Below are positions 25,894 through 33,743 of a stretch of 64,000 nucleotides of DNA, piece by piece. Below the pieces are notes generated by a model. That model saw only the letters and a list, made by a program, of their open reading frames with translations, did no database searches and was not told the origin of the DNA. The position numbers and the translations under genes were made by a program. The stretch covers positions 1 through 64,000 of the forward strand of contig DASZRL010000105.1 of the NCBI GenBank assembly GCA_035549175.1, given 5' to 3'. How positions within the stretch are numbered: position 1 is the first letter of the stretch; each line of letters starts with the position of its first letter. The stretch is from DASTSN01 sp035549175 (GTDB lineage Bacteria > Bacteroidota > Bacteroidia > Chitinophagales > Chitinophagaceae).

Positions 25894-26886
25894 ATGAAAA
25901 CGAGAAAATTTTGGATCACCGCGTTGGCCAGACCGGCAGCCTGCCTGGGGTTTTTGCTGCTGGCAGGTGGCGGAATCCGGGTACTGGCCCAGGATGCAGA
26001 CAGCACAGCCAGTGAGCCCGCAGAAACCACCCCGGCCCGGAAAGCCAAACCGGTTAAAAATACATTTGAAAGCATCTGGCTCATCGACAACCAGACGGTG
26101 ATGGTGCCCAGGAAGAAATCCTTCGAAATGGATATCATGCACCGGTTCGGTACCCTGAAGACGGGCTACCAGGACTTCTTCGGGTTTTTCGCCCCCTCCA
26201 ACATCCGGCTTGGATTCAGCTATGTTCCGATAGACCGTCTGCTGGTCGGTACCGCCATTACCAAGGCCAACATGACCTGGGAAGGCTATGCCAAATATGC
26301 CCTGCTGCGCCAGACCCCGGGCAGGTATCCGGTCAGCATTACCTACCTGGTGGATATGGCGGTGGATACCCGGACCAAGGACAACTTCATTCACAGCACC
26401 GACCGGCTGATGTACTTCCACCAGCTGATGATCGCCCGGAAGATTACGCCGAAGCTGTCGATCCAGGTGGCCCCGAGCCTGTCCCACCAGAACGTCGTAA
26501 ACGGGTACTACAAGACCTCCGGAACCGTCGGCGACAGCAGCTACAAGGCCACCGTGGAAGGCGAGATGAAGCATGAGCATTTTGCCCTGGCGATTTCAGC
26601 GCGCTATAAGCTCAAACCGACCATGTCGGTGCTGTTCGGCTACGACCAGCCCCTGACCAGGCACGCGGCCGGGAACCCCAACCCCAACCTGTCGATCGGG
26701 GTGGAATTCACGACCAGTTCGCACACCTTCCAGTTATTCTTTACCAATTACTATTATATCACCCCGCAGCGTAATAACCTGTTCAACAAGAACAACCCGG
26801 TGACCCTGACCTCTTTTAACGATATGACACTGCATAAAGAGAATTTCCTCATCGGATTCAATATTACGCGGCTGTGGAATTATTAA
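25894..26886 (+). CDS. DUF5777 outer-membrane beta-barrel protein
   Basis: 330 residues from ATG 25894; the upstream part of the open frame overlaps the cytochrome gene and is discarded. A signal peptide of about 33 residues ends RVLAQ, followed by an acidic/Ala spacer. FESIWLIDNQTVMVPRKKSFEMDIMHRFGT opens the barrel, with NIRLGFSYVPIDRLLVGTAITK, KLSIQVAPSLSHQN, LSIGVEFTTSSHTFQLFFTNYYYI and a C-terminal strand ending in aromatic residues (LIGFNITRLWNY). This matches the DUF5777 pattern, a Bacteroidota barrel family of unknown function that I recall often lying beside YceI and cytochrome genes. Confidence 0.78.
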   Translation: MKTRKFWITALARPAACLGFLLLAGGGIRVLAQDADSTASEPAETTPARKAKPVKNTFESIWLIDNQTVMVPRKKSFEMDIMHRFGTLKTGYQDFFGFFAPSNIRLGFSYVPIDRLLVGTAITKANMTWEGYAKYALLRQTPGRYPVSITYLVDMAVDTRTKDNFIHSTDRLMYFHQLMIARKITPKLSIQVAPSLSHQNVVNGYYKTSGTVGDSSYKATVEGEMKHEHFALAISARYKLKPTMSVLFGYDQPLTRHAAGNPNPNLSIGVEFTTSSHTFQLFFTNYYYITPQRNNLFNKNNPVTLTSFNDMTLHKENFLIGFNITRLWNY

Positions 26887-26909
26887 ATCTTTAAACCAAA
26901 CAGTTGATC

Positions 26910-27311
26910 ATGAAAACTCCCCTTATCATGGCCGGCATGCTGGCGCTCCTGGTAGGCGCTGCCGGATTCCGGCCCTTCCAGCAAGAACCCTGGCCTGTAC
27001 CGGACAAGTACGTCAAGATGGCCAATCCCGTAAAGTCTGATGCCACCTCGATTGCCGCCGGCAAGGAGCTCTGGGCCAAGCATTGCCAATCCTGCCATGG
27101 CAAGACCGGCAAGGGAGACGGCCCGAAGGCGGCCCAGCTGAAGACCCAGCCTGCCGATTTTAACAAGCCCGATTTCACAAACCAGACCGACGGAGCCATT
27201 TTCTACAAGACTTCCGAAGGCAGAAAGGATATGCCGAGTTTCAAAAAGAAAATCGATGATCCCGATGACATCTGGTCCATTGTGAACTATATCCGGAGCA
27301 TGCATAAGTAA
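26910..27311 (+). CDS. Monohaem cytochrome c (class I)
   Basis: 133 residues from ATG 26910 (a TTG two codons earlier is less likely). N-terminal signal MKTPLIMAGMLALLVGAAGF; whether it is cleaved or stays as an anchor is unclear. The class I cytochrome core reads AAGKELWAKHCQSCHGKTGKGDGPKAA in two overlapping parts, with haem ligands C59, C62 and H63. M108 in GRKDMPSFKKKI is the sixth ligand, and WSIVNYIRSM is the closing helix. It would shuttle electrons in the periplasm between the Fe-S/NrfD module and a terminal oxidase or other acceptor. It is 23 bases after the DUF5777 gene. Confidence 0.88.
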   Translation: MKTPLIMAGMLALLVGAAGFRPFQQEPWPVPDKYVKMANPVKSDATSIAAGKELWAKHCQSCHGKTGKGDGPKAAQLKTQPADFNKPDFTNQTDGAIFYKTSEGRKDMPSFKKKIDDPDDIWSIVNYIRSMHK

Positions 27312-27418
27312 CGGGATGGCTGCCGCCACCCCGGACCGTTCGACCGGCGCTTCCCGGCCTGCAGGCAGGCCGGGAAGGACGCCGAAACGGATCTTCCTTG
27401 CCCCAAAAATCAACCAGC

Positions 27419-27673
27419 ATGAAAGACAATCAACCTACGCCGGTGAGCCGCAAACGGTTCATGCTCGGCGGCCTGGGCCTGCTGGCCGGCCTTTCGCTCC
27501 TCCGGTTCCTGGGTATTTCCCGGACCCGGGAACGCCCCCGGACCGTCCGCATGCTCTCCCAGGATGGACAGCTCGTCGAGGTGGACGTCTCCCGGCTTCC
27601 CGCCGGCAAGCGCAAGGCTACCAACCGCGACCTGCAGCACTGGATCCGCCGCAAACCTCATACCCCCTCCTAA
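27419..27673 (+). CDS. 84-residue protein resembling the N-terminal segment of the adjacent Fe-S protein
   Basis: Start taken at ATG 27419 (MKDNQPTPVSRKRF). Residues 10-14 are SRKRF, an imperfect Tat-like motif with one Lys, followed by a hydrophobic helix (about 15-33). A short soluble part reads TVRMLSQDGQLVEVDVSRL and then a basic tail. The order signal, helix, V-x-LLS-x-DG-x3-EVD-x3-L repeats that of the next gene product (KVKLLSVDGEIIEVDKAFL), but no iron-binding Cys is present. It lies 11 bases before the Fe-S gene. Inferred role: membrane partner or assembly factor of the Fe-S subunit. No function is known to me. Confidence 0.7.
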   Translation: MKDNQPTPVSRKRFMLGGLGLLAGLSLLRFLGISRTRERPRTVRMLSQDGQLVEVDVSRLPAGKRKATNRDLQHWIRRKPHTPS

Positions 27674-27684
27674 TACCCCCTGTC

Positions 27685-28629
27685 ATGAAAGAAAATATTA
27701 CGGACCCTGTTGGTCCCGGTTCCGCCTCACGCCGCGAGTTTATTGCCGCGGGACTGGCGGCTGCCGTGGCAGCCGGCTGTCATCACGATAGCCCGTTCAC
27801 GCCCCAGGATGCCAGCGTGCAGGCTTCCGGGGAAAAAGTAAAGCTGCTGAGCGTGGACGGCGAAATCATCGAGGTAGACAAGGCCTTCCTTAAACCGGTA
27901 CCGGATACCCCGCATCTCACGAATGCCGAAGAACGGGTGGGCATGGCCGGCAAGAGTTTTGTCATGGTGATCGACCTGTCGCGCTGCAAGAACCTGAAAA
28001 AATGCCAGGCGGCCTGCAACCACATGCACCACGTACATCCGGGACAGAACTGGATCAAGGTGTATCCCATGGAGGACGGCGACCATACGGCCCCGTACTG
28101 GCAGCCGACCACCTGCATGCATTGCGATGAGCCTCCCTGCGTCAAGGTATGCCCGGTAGACGCCACCTTCAAGCGCCAGGATGGCCTGGTCCTGATCGAT
28201 TCCAACCGCTGTATCGGGTGCCGTTTCTGCATGGCGGCCTGCCCGTATTCCACGCGGGTATTCAACTGGGAAGACCCGGGTCTGCCGCAGGACGTGGCCA
28301 GCCAGCCCTATTCCTGCGAGACCAGTGTTCCCCAGAAGAAGGGAACGGTCGGCAAATGCGATTTCTGTCCCGATATGACCCGGCAGGGCATGCTCCCGCA
28401 TTGCGTGAGCGCCTGTCCCAACGGGGTCTTTTTCTTCGGCGACCTGAATGAAGACTCCGTCACCAACGGATCGGAGACCTTCCGGTTCAGCGAGCTGATC
28501 CGCGACAAGGCCGGTTATCGCCTGATGGAGGACCTGGGAACCCGGCCGCGGGTCTACTACCTGCCGCCGGTCAACCGGAACTTTCCCTTCCAGGAAGGAC
28601 TTGAAAATGATTCCACCCACACCAGTTAA
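27685..28629 (+). CDS. Tat-exported four-cluster ferredoxin subunit (PsrB/HybA-like)
   Basis: 314 residues from ATG 27685; the earlier in-frame region overlaps the 84-residue gene and has no family support. Twin-arginine signal SRREF at 15-19, with a possible lipobox AAGC at Cys32. Three canonical [4Fe-4S] motifs are complete: C144/C147/C152/C156, C176/C179/C182/C186 and C225/C228/C240/C244. The first motif reads CKNLKKCQAAC (C101, C107, C111), so the usual second Cys is Leu104. The protein should carry electrons on the periplasmic side next to the NrfD subunit encoded 11 bases downstream. Confidence 0.88.
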   Translation: MKENITDPVGPGSASRREFIAAGLAAAVAAGCHHDSPFTPQDASVQASGEKVKLLSVDGEIIEVDKAFLKPVPDTPHLTNAEERVGMAGKSFVMVIDLSRCKNLKKCQAACNHMHHVHPGQNWIKVYPMEDGDHTAPYWQPTTCMHCDEPPCVKVCPVDATFKRQDGLVLIDSNRCIGCRFCMAACPYSTRVFNWEDPGLPQDVASQPYSCETSVPQKKGTVGKCDFCPDMTRQGMLPHCVSACPNGVFFFGDLNEDSVTNGSETFRFSELIRDKAGYRLMEDLGTRPRVYYLPPVNRNFPFQEGLENDSTHTS

Positions 28630-28640
28630 ACGCTATTACC

Positions 28641-29942
28641 GTGGACACCACATACACCCCCGAAAAAATCACGGCCGACCTGCTTCCCCAGCGGTTCGGC
28701 AGGAAAGGACAGCTCTGGGTCGCCGGACTGGTCCTGATCTGCCTGGTGGGAGCCTATGCCTATTACCGGCAGTTGTCGCGCGGCCTGGTGGTAACCCATA
28801 TGCGGGACTATGTCTCCTGGGGTATTTATATTTCCAATTTCGTATTCTTCGTGGCGATCAGCCTGGTGGGCTCGCTGATAACCGCGGTCTTCCGGCTGGC
28901 GAACGTGAAATGGAGCACCCCGCTCACCCGGATCGCGGAAATCATCGCCGTGTCCGCCATCGTCTTCGCATCCATCATCATTATCGTGGACATGGGACGG
29001 CCCGAGCGGTTTGTCAACCTGTTCCTGTACGGGCGGCTGCAGTCCCCGATCATCTGGGACGTGATCGTGATCGGCACGTATTTTTTCATCAGCCTGCTGC
29101 TGCTGTATTTTCCCCTGCTTCCCGACCTGCAGATCCTGCAACGGCATGCCGGCCGCTTTCCCGGCTGGATGAACCGGCTGTACCGCGGCCTGGGTTCCTT
29201 CTGGAAAGGGACGGCGGGCCAGCTGCGGATCAGTGACCGGGCCATCACCATCCTGTCGATCACCATCATTCCGGTGGCCTTCTGCATCCACACGGTTACC
29301 TCCTGGCTCTTCGCCACCACCTACCGGCCGGGATGGGACAGCACCAATTTCGGGGCCTACTTTATTTCAGGGGCCTTCCTGGTGGGTGCGGGGGCGGTCC
29401 TGGTGGCCATGTATGTGTTCCGCCGGGCCTACCGGCTGGATCATTACATCACCGAATTGCATTTTGACAAGATGGGTCGCATCGTCGTGCTGCTGGCCCT
29501 GCTTTACCTGTATTTCAACGTCAACGAATACCTGGTGCCGGCCTTCAAGATGAAAAAACCGGAGGAAGCCCACCTGACCAACCTGTTTGCCGGCGAATTC
29601 GCCCCCCTGTTCTGGTTTGCGATCCTTTCGGGCATGCTGATTCCCATCCTGATCCTGGTATTCCGCAGGGGCCGCCAGCCGCTGCCGGCCTTCCTGGCCG
29701 GTGTACTGGTCGTCATCGGGGCCTGGTTCAAGCGTTACCTGATCGTGACGCCGACCCTGCTGCATCCCTTCCTGCCTATGCACGACGTGCCGAAAAGCTA
29801 CCTGCATTATTTCCCCAGCTGGGAGGAGTGGGCCATTGCCATGGGGTCCCTGGCGGGGGCCCTGCTGGTCATCACCTTCTTTGCCCGGGTGTTTCCCATT
29901 ATTCCCATACACGAAACGATTACAGAAGATGAAAACGCGTAA
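28641..29942 (+). CDS. NrfD/PsrC-type quinone-reactive membrane subunit
   Basis: 433 residues beginning at GTG 28641; there is no in-frame ATG nearby and MDTTYTPEKITADLLP fits the gap to the previous gene. About nine or ten hydrophobic helices. Early ones include QLWVAGLVLICLVGAYAYYRQL and GIYISNFVFFVAISLVGSLI, with WGIYISNFVFFV and IVDMGRPERFVNLFL as NrfD family signatures. Members of the family take electrons from or give them to quinone and need no haem. Here its partner is the adjacent ferredoxin; no molybdopterin catalytic subunit is encoded in the cluster. The C-terminus overlaps the next gene by 14 bases. Confidence 0.9.
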   Translation: MDTTYTPEKITADLLPQRFGRKGQLWVAGLVLICLVGAYAYYRQLSRGLVVTHMRDYVSWGIYISNFVFFVAISLVGSLITAVFRLANVKWSTPLTRIAEIIAVSAIVFASIIIIVDMGRPERFVNLFLYGRLQSPIIWDVIVIGTYFFISLLLLYFPLLPDLQILQRHAGRFPGWMNRLYRGLGSFWKGTAGQLRISDRAITILSITIIPVAFCIHTVTSWLFATTYRPGWDSTNFGAYFISGAFLVGAGAVLVAMYVFRRAYRLDHYITELHFDKMGRIVVLLALLYLYFNVNEYLVPAFKMKKPEEAHLTNLFAGEFAPLFWFAILSGMLIPILILVFRRGRQPLPAFLAGVLVVIGAWFKRYLIVTPTLLHPFLPMHDVPKSYLHYFPSWEEWAIAMGSLAGALLVITFFARVFPIIPIHETITEDENA

Positions 29943-30837
29943 CAGCCTGCTCGCAGGAATTCTGTTCCTGTCCGGCCTCGCTGCGGCCCGGACCGCCTGC
30001 GCCCAGGCAGATTCCACCAAACCGGAGCTCTCCGTCAACCTGCATTATTTTGACCAGGATAACGCATGGCAGTACCTGGTTCCGGATATCAAGGTGAAAG
30101 TCAACGGGCGGTTTCAGCCGCTGGCCGGCCAACCGGTGGAAATCTACCTGGACAGCGTGCAGGAAGGGGACCGGATTGCCAGCCTCGTCACCGGGGACCA
30201 CGGCACCGCGAAGGCCGTGATTCCGCCTTCCCTGAAGGCGGTCTGGGACGCCAGCCCTGCCCATACGTTCTGGGTGGTACTCCACAAAGCCCCCGGCGGG
30301 CAGGAAAGTTCCAATGATTTTGCGATCTCCCGCGCCCGGATCAGCATCGATACCGCCCGTAACGACGGAACCCGTTCCGTTACCGCGACGATCCTTCAAT
30401 GGGCAGGCGGAAGCTGGAAGCCTGCCAAAGGAGTGGATGTCAAGGTGGGCATACGACGCCTGGGTGGTGAACTGCCCGTAGGGGACGAGGAAAGCTATAC
30501 GACGGATTCAACCGGGCGGATTTCAGCGGATTTCAAACGCGACAGCCTGCCGGGAGATTCCCGGGGCAACCTGGTACTGGTTGCGCGGGTGGAGGATAAT
30601 GATCAGTTCGGTAACCTGGTCATCGAAAAAACGGTGCCCTGGGGAATCCGCTTCCAACCCCATTCGGATTTCGGCAGGCGGACCCTCTGGGCCACCCGTA
30701 ACCATACACCCATCTGGCTGCTGGTGATGGCCTATTCCATCATTGCGGCCGTATGGGGAGTCATTTTTTACCTGATCACCCGGCTGGTACGTATCCGCAG
30801 GCTGGGCAGGGAAGTTCCGTTGCCTCGAGGAAGCTGA
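29929..30837 (+). CDS. Periplasmic protein with C-terminal membrane anchor, unknown family
   Basis: 302 residues from ATG 29929, overlapping the NrfD gene by 14 bases, which implies tight coupling. A signal peptide (MKTRNSLLAGILFLSGLAAA...CAQ) is followed by a beta-rich part that looks like two Ig/CarboxypepD-type modules (PDIKVKVNGRFQPLAGQPV..., then SVTATILQWAGGSWKPAKGV). One C-terminal transmembrane helix (IWLLVMAYSIIAAVWGVIFY) ends in a basic cytoplasmic tail (RLVRIRRLGREV). No Cys or haem motif lies in the mature part. It is probably a structural subunit of the NrfD complex. Confidence 0.7.
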   Translation: MKTRNSLLAGILFLSGLAAARTACAQADSTKPELSVNLHYFDQDNAWQYLVPDIKVKVNGRFQPLAGQPVEIYLDSVQEGDRIASLVTGDHGTAKAVIPPSLKAVWDASPAHTFWVVLHKAPGGQESSNDFAISRARISIDTARNDGTRSVTATILQWAGGSWKPAKGVDVKVGIRRLGGELPVGDEESYTTDSTGRISADFKRDSLPGDSRGNLVLVARVEDNDQFGNLVIEKTVPWGIRFQPHSDFGRRTLWATRNHTPIWLLVMAYSIIAAVWGVIFYLITRLVRIRRLGREVPLPRGS

Positions 30838-30890
30838 ACCCCTCTCACAATACACCATTCCCGAAAGTCCAGCGAAACGGATTCCACGTG

Positions 30891-30930
30891 AACCGGCAGC
30901 CTTCCGGCATAGGGCTGCCGGTTCTTTTTG
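30891..30930 (+). terminator. Intrinsic terminator closing the electron-transfer cluster
   Basis: Perfect 11-bp arms AACCGGCAGCC (30891-30901) and GGCTGCCGGTT (30913-30923), followed by CTTTTT. It lies 54 bases after the stop at 30837. Confidence 0.85.
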
Positions 30931-31060
30931 GGGCTCCCGTTTCCGGGATTGGATGGTTCCCGGGATGACATCATGAGGAACCCGGGGATCCTGTGATAAA
31001 TTTTGATTAACTCTCGGCATCCCGCGCCTGAATTGCCCGGGATTGGTATCTTGGCGGATT

Positions 31061-33436
31061 ATGCAGAAAAAGACATGGCCGGGGATTATCTGGCCCATCC
31101 TGCTGGCCGCTCTGATCCTGACAAAAGGCACCGGTGCCCAGGTGCCCCACGGGCTGATCCGGGGCAGGCTCCTTACTGCGGAAGGGCCGGCCGCCAATTT
31201 TACGGTTGAACTCAGCAGAACCAAGCGCATCACCCAGTCGGATGAGGCCGGTTATTTTGTAATACGCCATCTGCCCGCCCTGAAGGACACGCTCCGGGTG
31301 TCCTCCGCCGTTTCGGGCCTTTTCAGGCAGATGGTCTCCCTGGACAAAGACCAGGAACTGGACCTGGGCACCATCCAACTTCCCCTGGACCGGAAAGCTC
31401 TGCAGGAAATCCGCGTATACGGCCGCCTGACCGCCGCCAGGTCAGATACCATGGAATCGGTTACCAAATCGGCTTCTGCGGCGCGCCTGCTTCCGCAATC
31501 CACGGTGGTAATCGATCAGGAAAAGATATCGGACCGGATGGAATTTACCGTGAAGGATGCCCTGGAGGATGTACCGGGGATTCAGGCCTATTCCGGGTAT
31601 GATGAATACAGCATCCGGGGCTTCAAGGCCGAGAATGCCCGCCTCATAAACGGGCTGAGGGGGTATGCGACCACCTACACGAGTAACCTGTTGGTCAATG
31701 TGGACCGCATCGAAGTGGTCAAAGGCCCTGTAGCGGCCCTGTTTGGGAACGGGGATCCCGGTGGTACGATCAACCTGGTAACCAAGAAGCCCCTGGAAAA
31801 AACACAGGGCCAGTACAGCCTCGCGACCGGGTCCTGGAAACAGGTCCGGGCCCTGCTGGACCGCACGGGCCCCCTCAATCACCGCAAAACCCTGCTGTAC
31901 CGGATCAATGCGGGCTATGATGCCACCCATTCCTTCCGGGATCAGTTGTATGGAAGATCCTATCAGGTGGCTCCCTCCTTTCTTTTCCGGCCCAGCCCGC
32001 GGGTTACTTTTCAAGCGGACCTGTCCTATTCGCATGTGGCCACCCAACTGGACCGGGGGCAACCTGGTTTCCGGGACAGCCTCGACCCCCGGCTAACCCC
32101 GGTTTCACTCAATGTCTCCCGGCCGGGTGATTACCTCCACGAATCCGACCTGTCCGCCGACCTGCTTGTCACGGTCAGGATCCTGCCTCACCTGCAATTC
32201 CACAGCGGCTACCTGGCCTATTTTACGGACCAGGAAGCTGCCGGACACGGGGTACACAGCTATCGTAGTAACGATTCCGTCAATCTGTATTTCAGCAGGT
32301 GGGATTACCAGACCCGTACCAACAGCCTGACCAACTACCTGCAGGCTGACCTTCATACCGGGGCCCTCGCGCACCAGCTGATGCTGGGATACGATTTTGT
32401 CCAGAGCACCGTGGATCTGGAACAGCGCTACTACGAACGGCCGGATCTCTTTGGTACGGGCAGCGGGATTGTCGGGACCTTCAGCCTCCGCCATCCCGAA
32501 TACCTGCCGCGGCCCGTGGACCAGTATGCCCTGTCGGATTATGAATCCAGTAAGGCCAACGTGGAGGGTACGGCGTTTCATACCCAGGGCTTGTATATCC
32601 AGGAACAGGCCCGGTGGGGTCATTGGGTCGCCCTGCTGGGATTCCGGGTGGAAAGCTACCGCACGGGGGATGAGGATGCGACGGATACGGCTGACCTGTT
32701 TCGGGTACATGCCTTCCTGCCCCGCGTCGGGTTGCTGTATGTCCTCAGGCCCGGTATCAGCCTGTATGGGACCTATAGCAAGGGGTTTGATCCCTTTGAA
32801 GCCTCGACCAATACACAGGTGTTCCGGGACCCCTTCAAGCCGGTAAACAGTGAACTGCTGGAGGCGGGGGCCAAAGGTAATTTTCTGCAGGACCGGTTAT
32901 CGGCCTCCATCGCCCTGTACCAGCTGAAGCTCTCCCATGTGGCGGTAAATGCCAACGATCTGGCCAACCCGAACCTGTTTGTGCAGCAGGGAGAGGCCCG
33001 GTCCCGGGGTGTCGAAAGTGTCCTGGAGGGCTGGATCGGCCGGCACTGGCTGGTGGACCTTTCCTATGCCTATTGCGTGGCCAAAATGACCCGGAGTGAA
33101 GTACCCTCCCAGGTCGGGGAGCCCATGGAAAACGCACCCCGTCATACGAGTAACTCCTGGATTCGTTATGAGGTATCCCGGGGAGCCCTGAAGGGGTTGG
33201 GCCTCGCGGTCGGTCATACCCAGGCCGGGCGCCGCAGCACGCTTCAGCCCGGTTTTGAGCTGCCGGGCTATGTAGTGGTGAATGCAGGCCTGCGGTACAG
33301 GTACCGGCAGTTCGGCTGGGCCTTGAACCTGTATAACCTGGGGAATGCGACGTATTGGCTGGGAGCCTATAATAATGTCAATAAATGGCCCGGTGCACCG
33401 CGCCACGGTATGCTCTCCATGCATTACCGGTTTTGA
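31061..33436 (+). CDS. TonB-dependent siderophore-type outer-membrane receptor
   Basis: 791 residues from ATG 31061. A signal peptide ends TKGTGAQ. A CarboxypepD-reg-like domain (about residues 28-110, GLIRGRLLTAEGPAANFTVELS) precedes the plug: STVVIDQEKISDRMEFTVKDAL, EDVPGIQAYSGYDEYSIRGF and VDRIEVVKGPVAALFGNGDPGG. A 22-stranded barrel ends in MHYRF. The plug text is that of ferrichrome/siderophore receptors of the FhuA group rather than SusC, and no SusD gene is nearby. The ligand is not identifiable. The convergent neighbour on the right is a small ferredoxin. Confidence 0.88.
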   Translation: MQKKTWPGIIWPILLAALILTKGTGAQVPHGLIRGRLLTAEGPAANFTVELSRTKRITQSDEAGYFVIRHLPALKDTLRVSSAVSGLFRQMVSLDKDQELDLGTIQLPLDRKALQEIRVYGRLTAARSDTMESVTKSASAARLLPQSTVVIDQEKISDRMEFTVKDALEDVPGIQAYSGYDEYSIRGFKAENARLINGLRGYATTYTSNLLVNVDRIEVVKGPVAALFGNGDPGGTINLVTKKPLEKTQGQYSLATGSWKQVRALLDRTGPLNHRKTLLYRINAGYDATHSFRDQLYGRSYQVAPSFLFRPSPRVTFQADLSYSHVATQLDRGQPGFRDSLDPRLTPVSLNVSRPGDYLHESDLSADLLVTVRILPHLQFHSGYLAYFTDQEAAGHGVHSYRSNDSVNLYFSRWDYQTRTNSLTNYLQADLHTGALAHQLMLGYDFVQSTVDLEQRYYERPDLFGTGSGIVGTFSLRHPEYLPRPVDQYALSDYESSKANVEGTAFHTQGLYIQEQARWGHWVALLGFRVESYRTGDEDATDTADLFRVHAFLPRVGLLYVLRPGISLYGTYSKGFDPFEASTNTQVFRDPFKPVNSELLEAGAKGNFLQDRLSASIALYQLKLSHVAVNANDLANPNLFVQQGEARSRGVESVLEGWIGRHWLVDLSYAYCVAKMTRSEVPSQVGEPMENAPRHTSNSWIRYEVSRGALKGLGLAVGHTQAGRRSTLQPGFELPGYVVVNAGLRYRYRQFGWALNLYNLGNATYWLGAYNNVNKWPGAPRHGMLSMHYRF

Positions 33437-33464
33437 GCCCTGGCCGGGCAGATCGGGGGCCAAG

Positions 33465-33698
33465 TCACATCACTTCACCCAGATCATTGCGGAAGTAGCT
33501 CAGTGCGCCGCTGGGACATTGTTCCACCTGCTCTATGATGCGCTGGGTAGGGGCGCCCGCCATGTTGATCCAGGGGCGTTCCTTGGGATTGAACACCTCG
33601 ATCAGTCCTTTCCAGCAGCGGGTGGCATGCTGGCAGCGTTCGGGTTTCCATACAACGGTAATGTCCCCGTTCGTGTAATGGAAGGTCTTTTGGGCCAT
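33465..33698 (-). CDS. YjdI-type (4Fe-4S)-binding mono-cluster protein
   Basis: 77 residues of the divergent ferredoxin group (Fer4_19/YjdI). The readable pattern is ITVVWKPERCQHATRCWKGL, then a PKERPWINM stretch and VEQCPSGALSYF, giving cysteines at positions expected for a single iron-sulfur cluster. No membrane segment or signal, so cytoplasmic. YjdI proteins have no settled role. The gene is convergent with the TonB receptor and 45 bases after icd on the same strand, so it may be co-transcribed with icd. Confidence 0.85.
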   Translation of the reverse strand: MAQKTFHYTNGDITVVWKPERCQHATRCWKGLIEVFNPKERPWINMAGAPTQRIIEQVEQCPSGALSYFRNDLGEVM

Positions 33699-33743
33699 AA
33701 AACCAGTTTTGCCTGTGTAAGGTAAGCCAAATCGATCATCCGG

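Noticed and set aside
27316..27684. 123-codon N-terminal extension of the ferredoxin frame
   Set aside because: It overlaps the 84-residue gene, and the Tat signal begins only at 27685.
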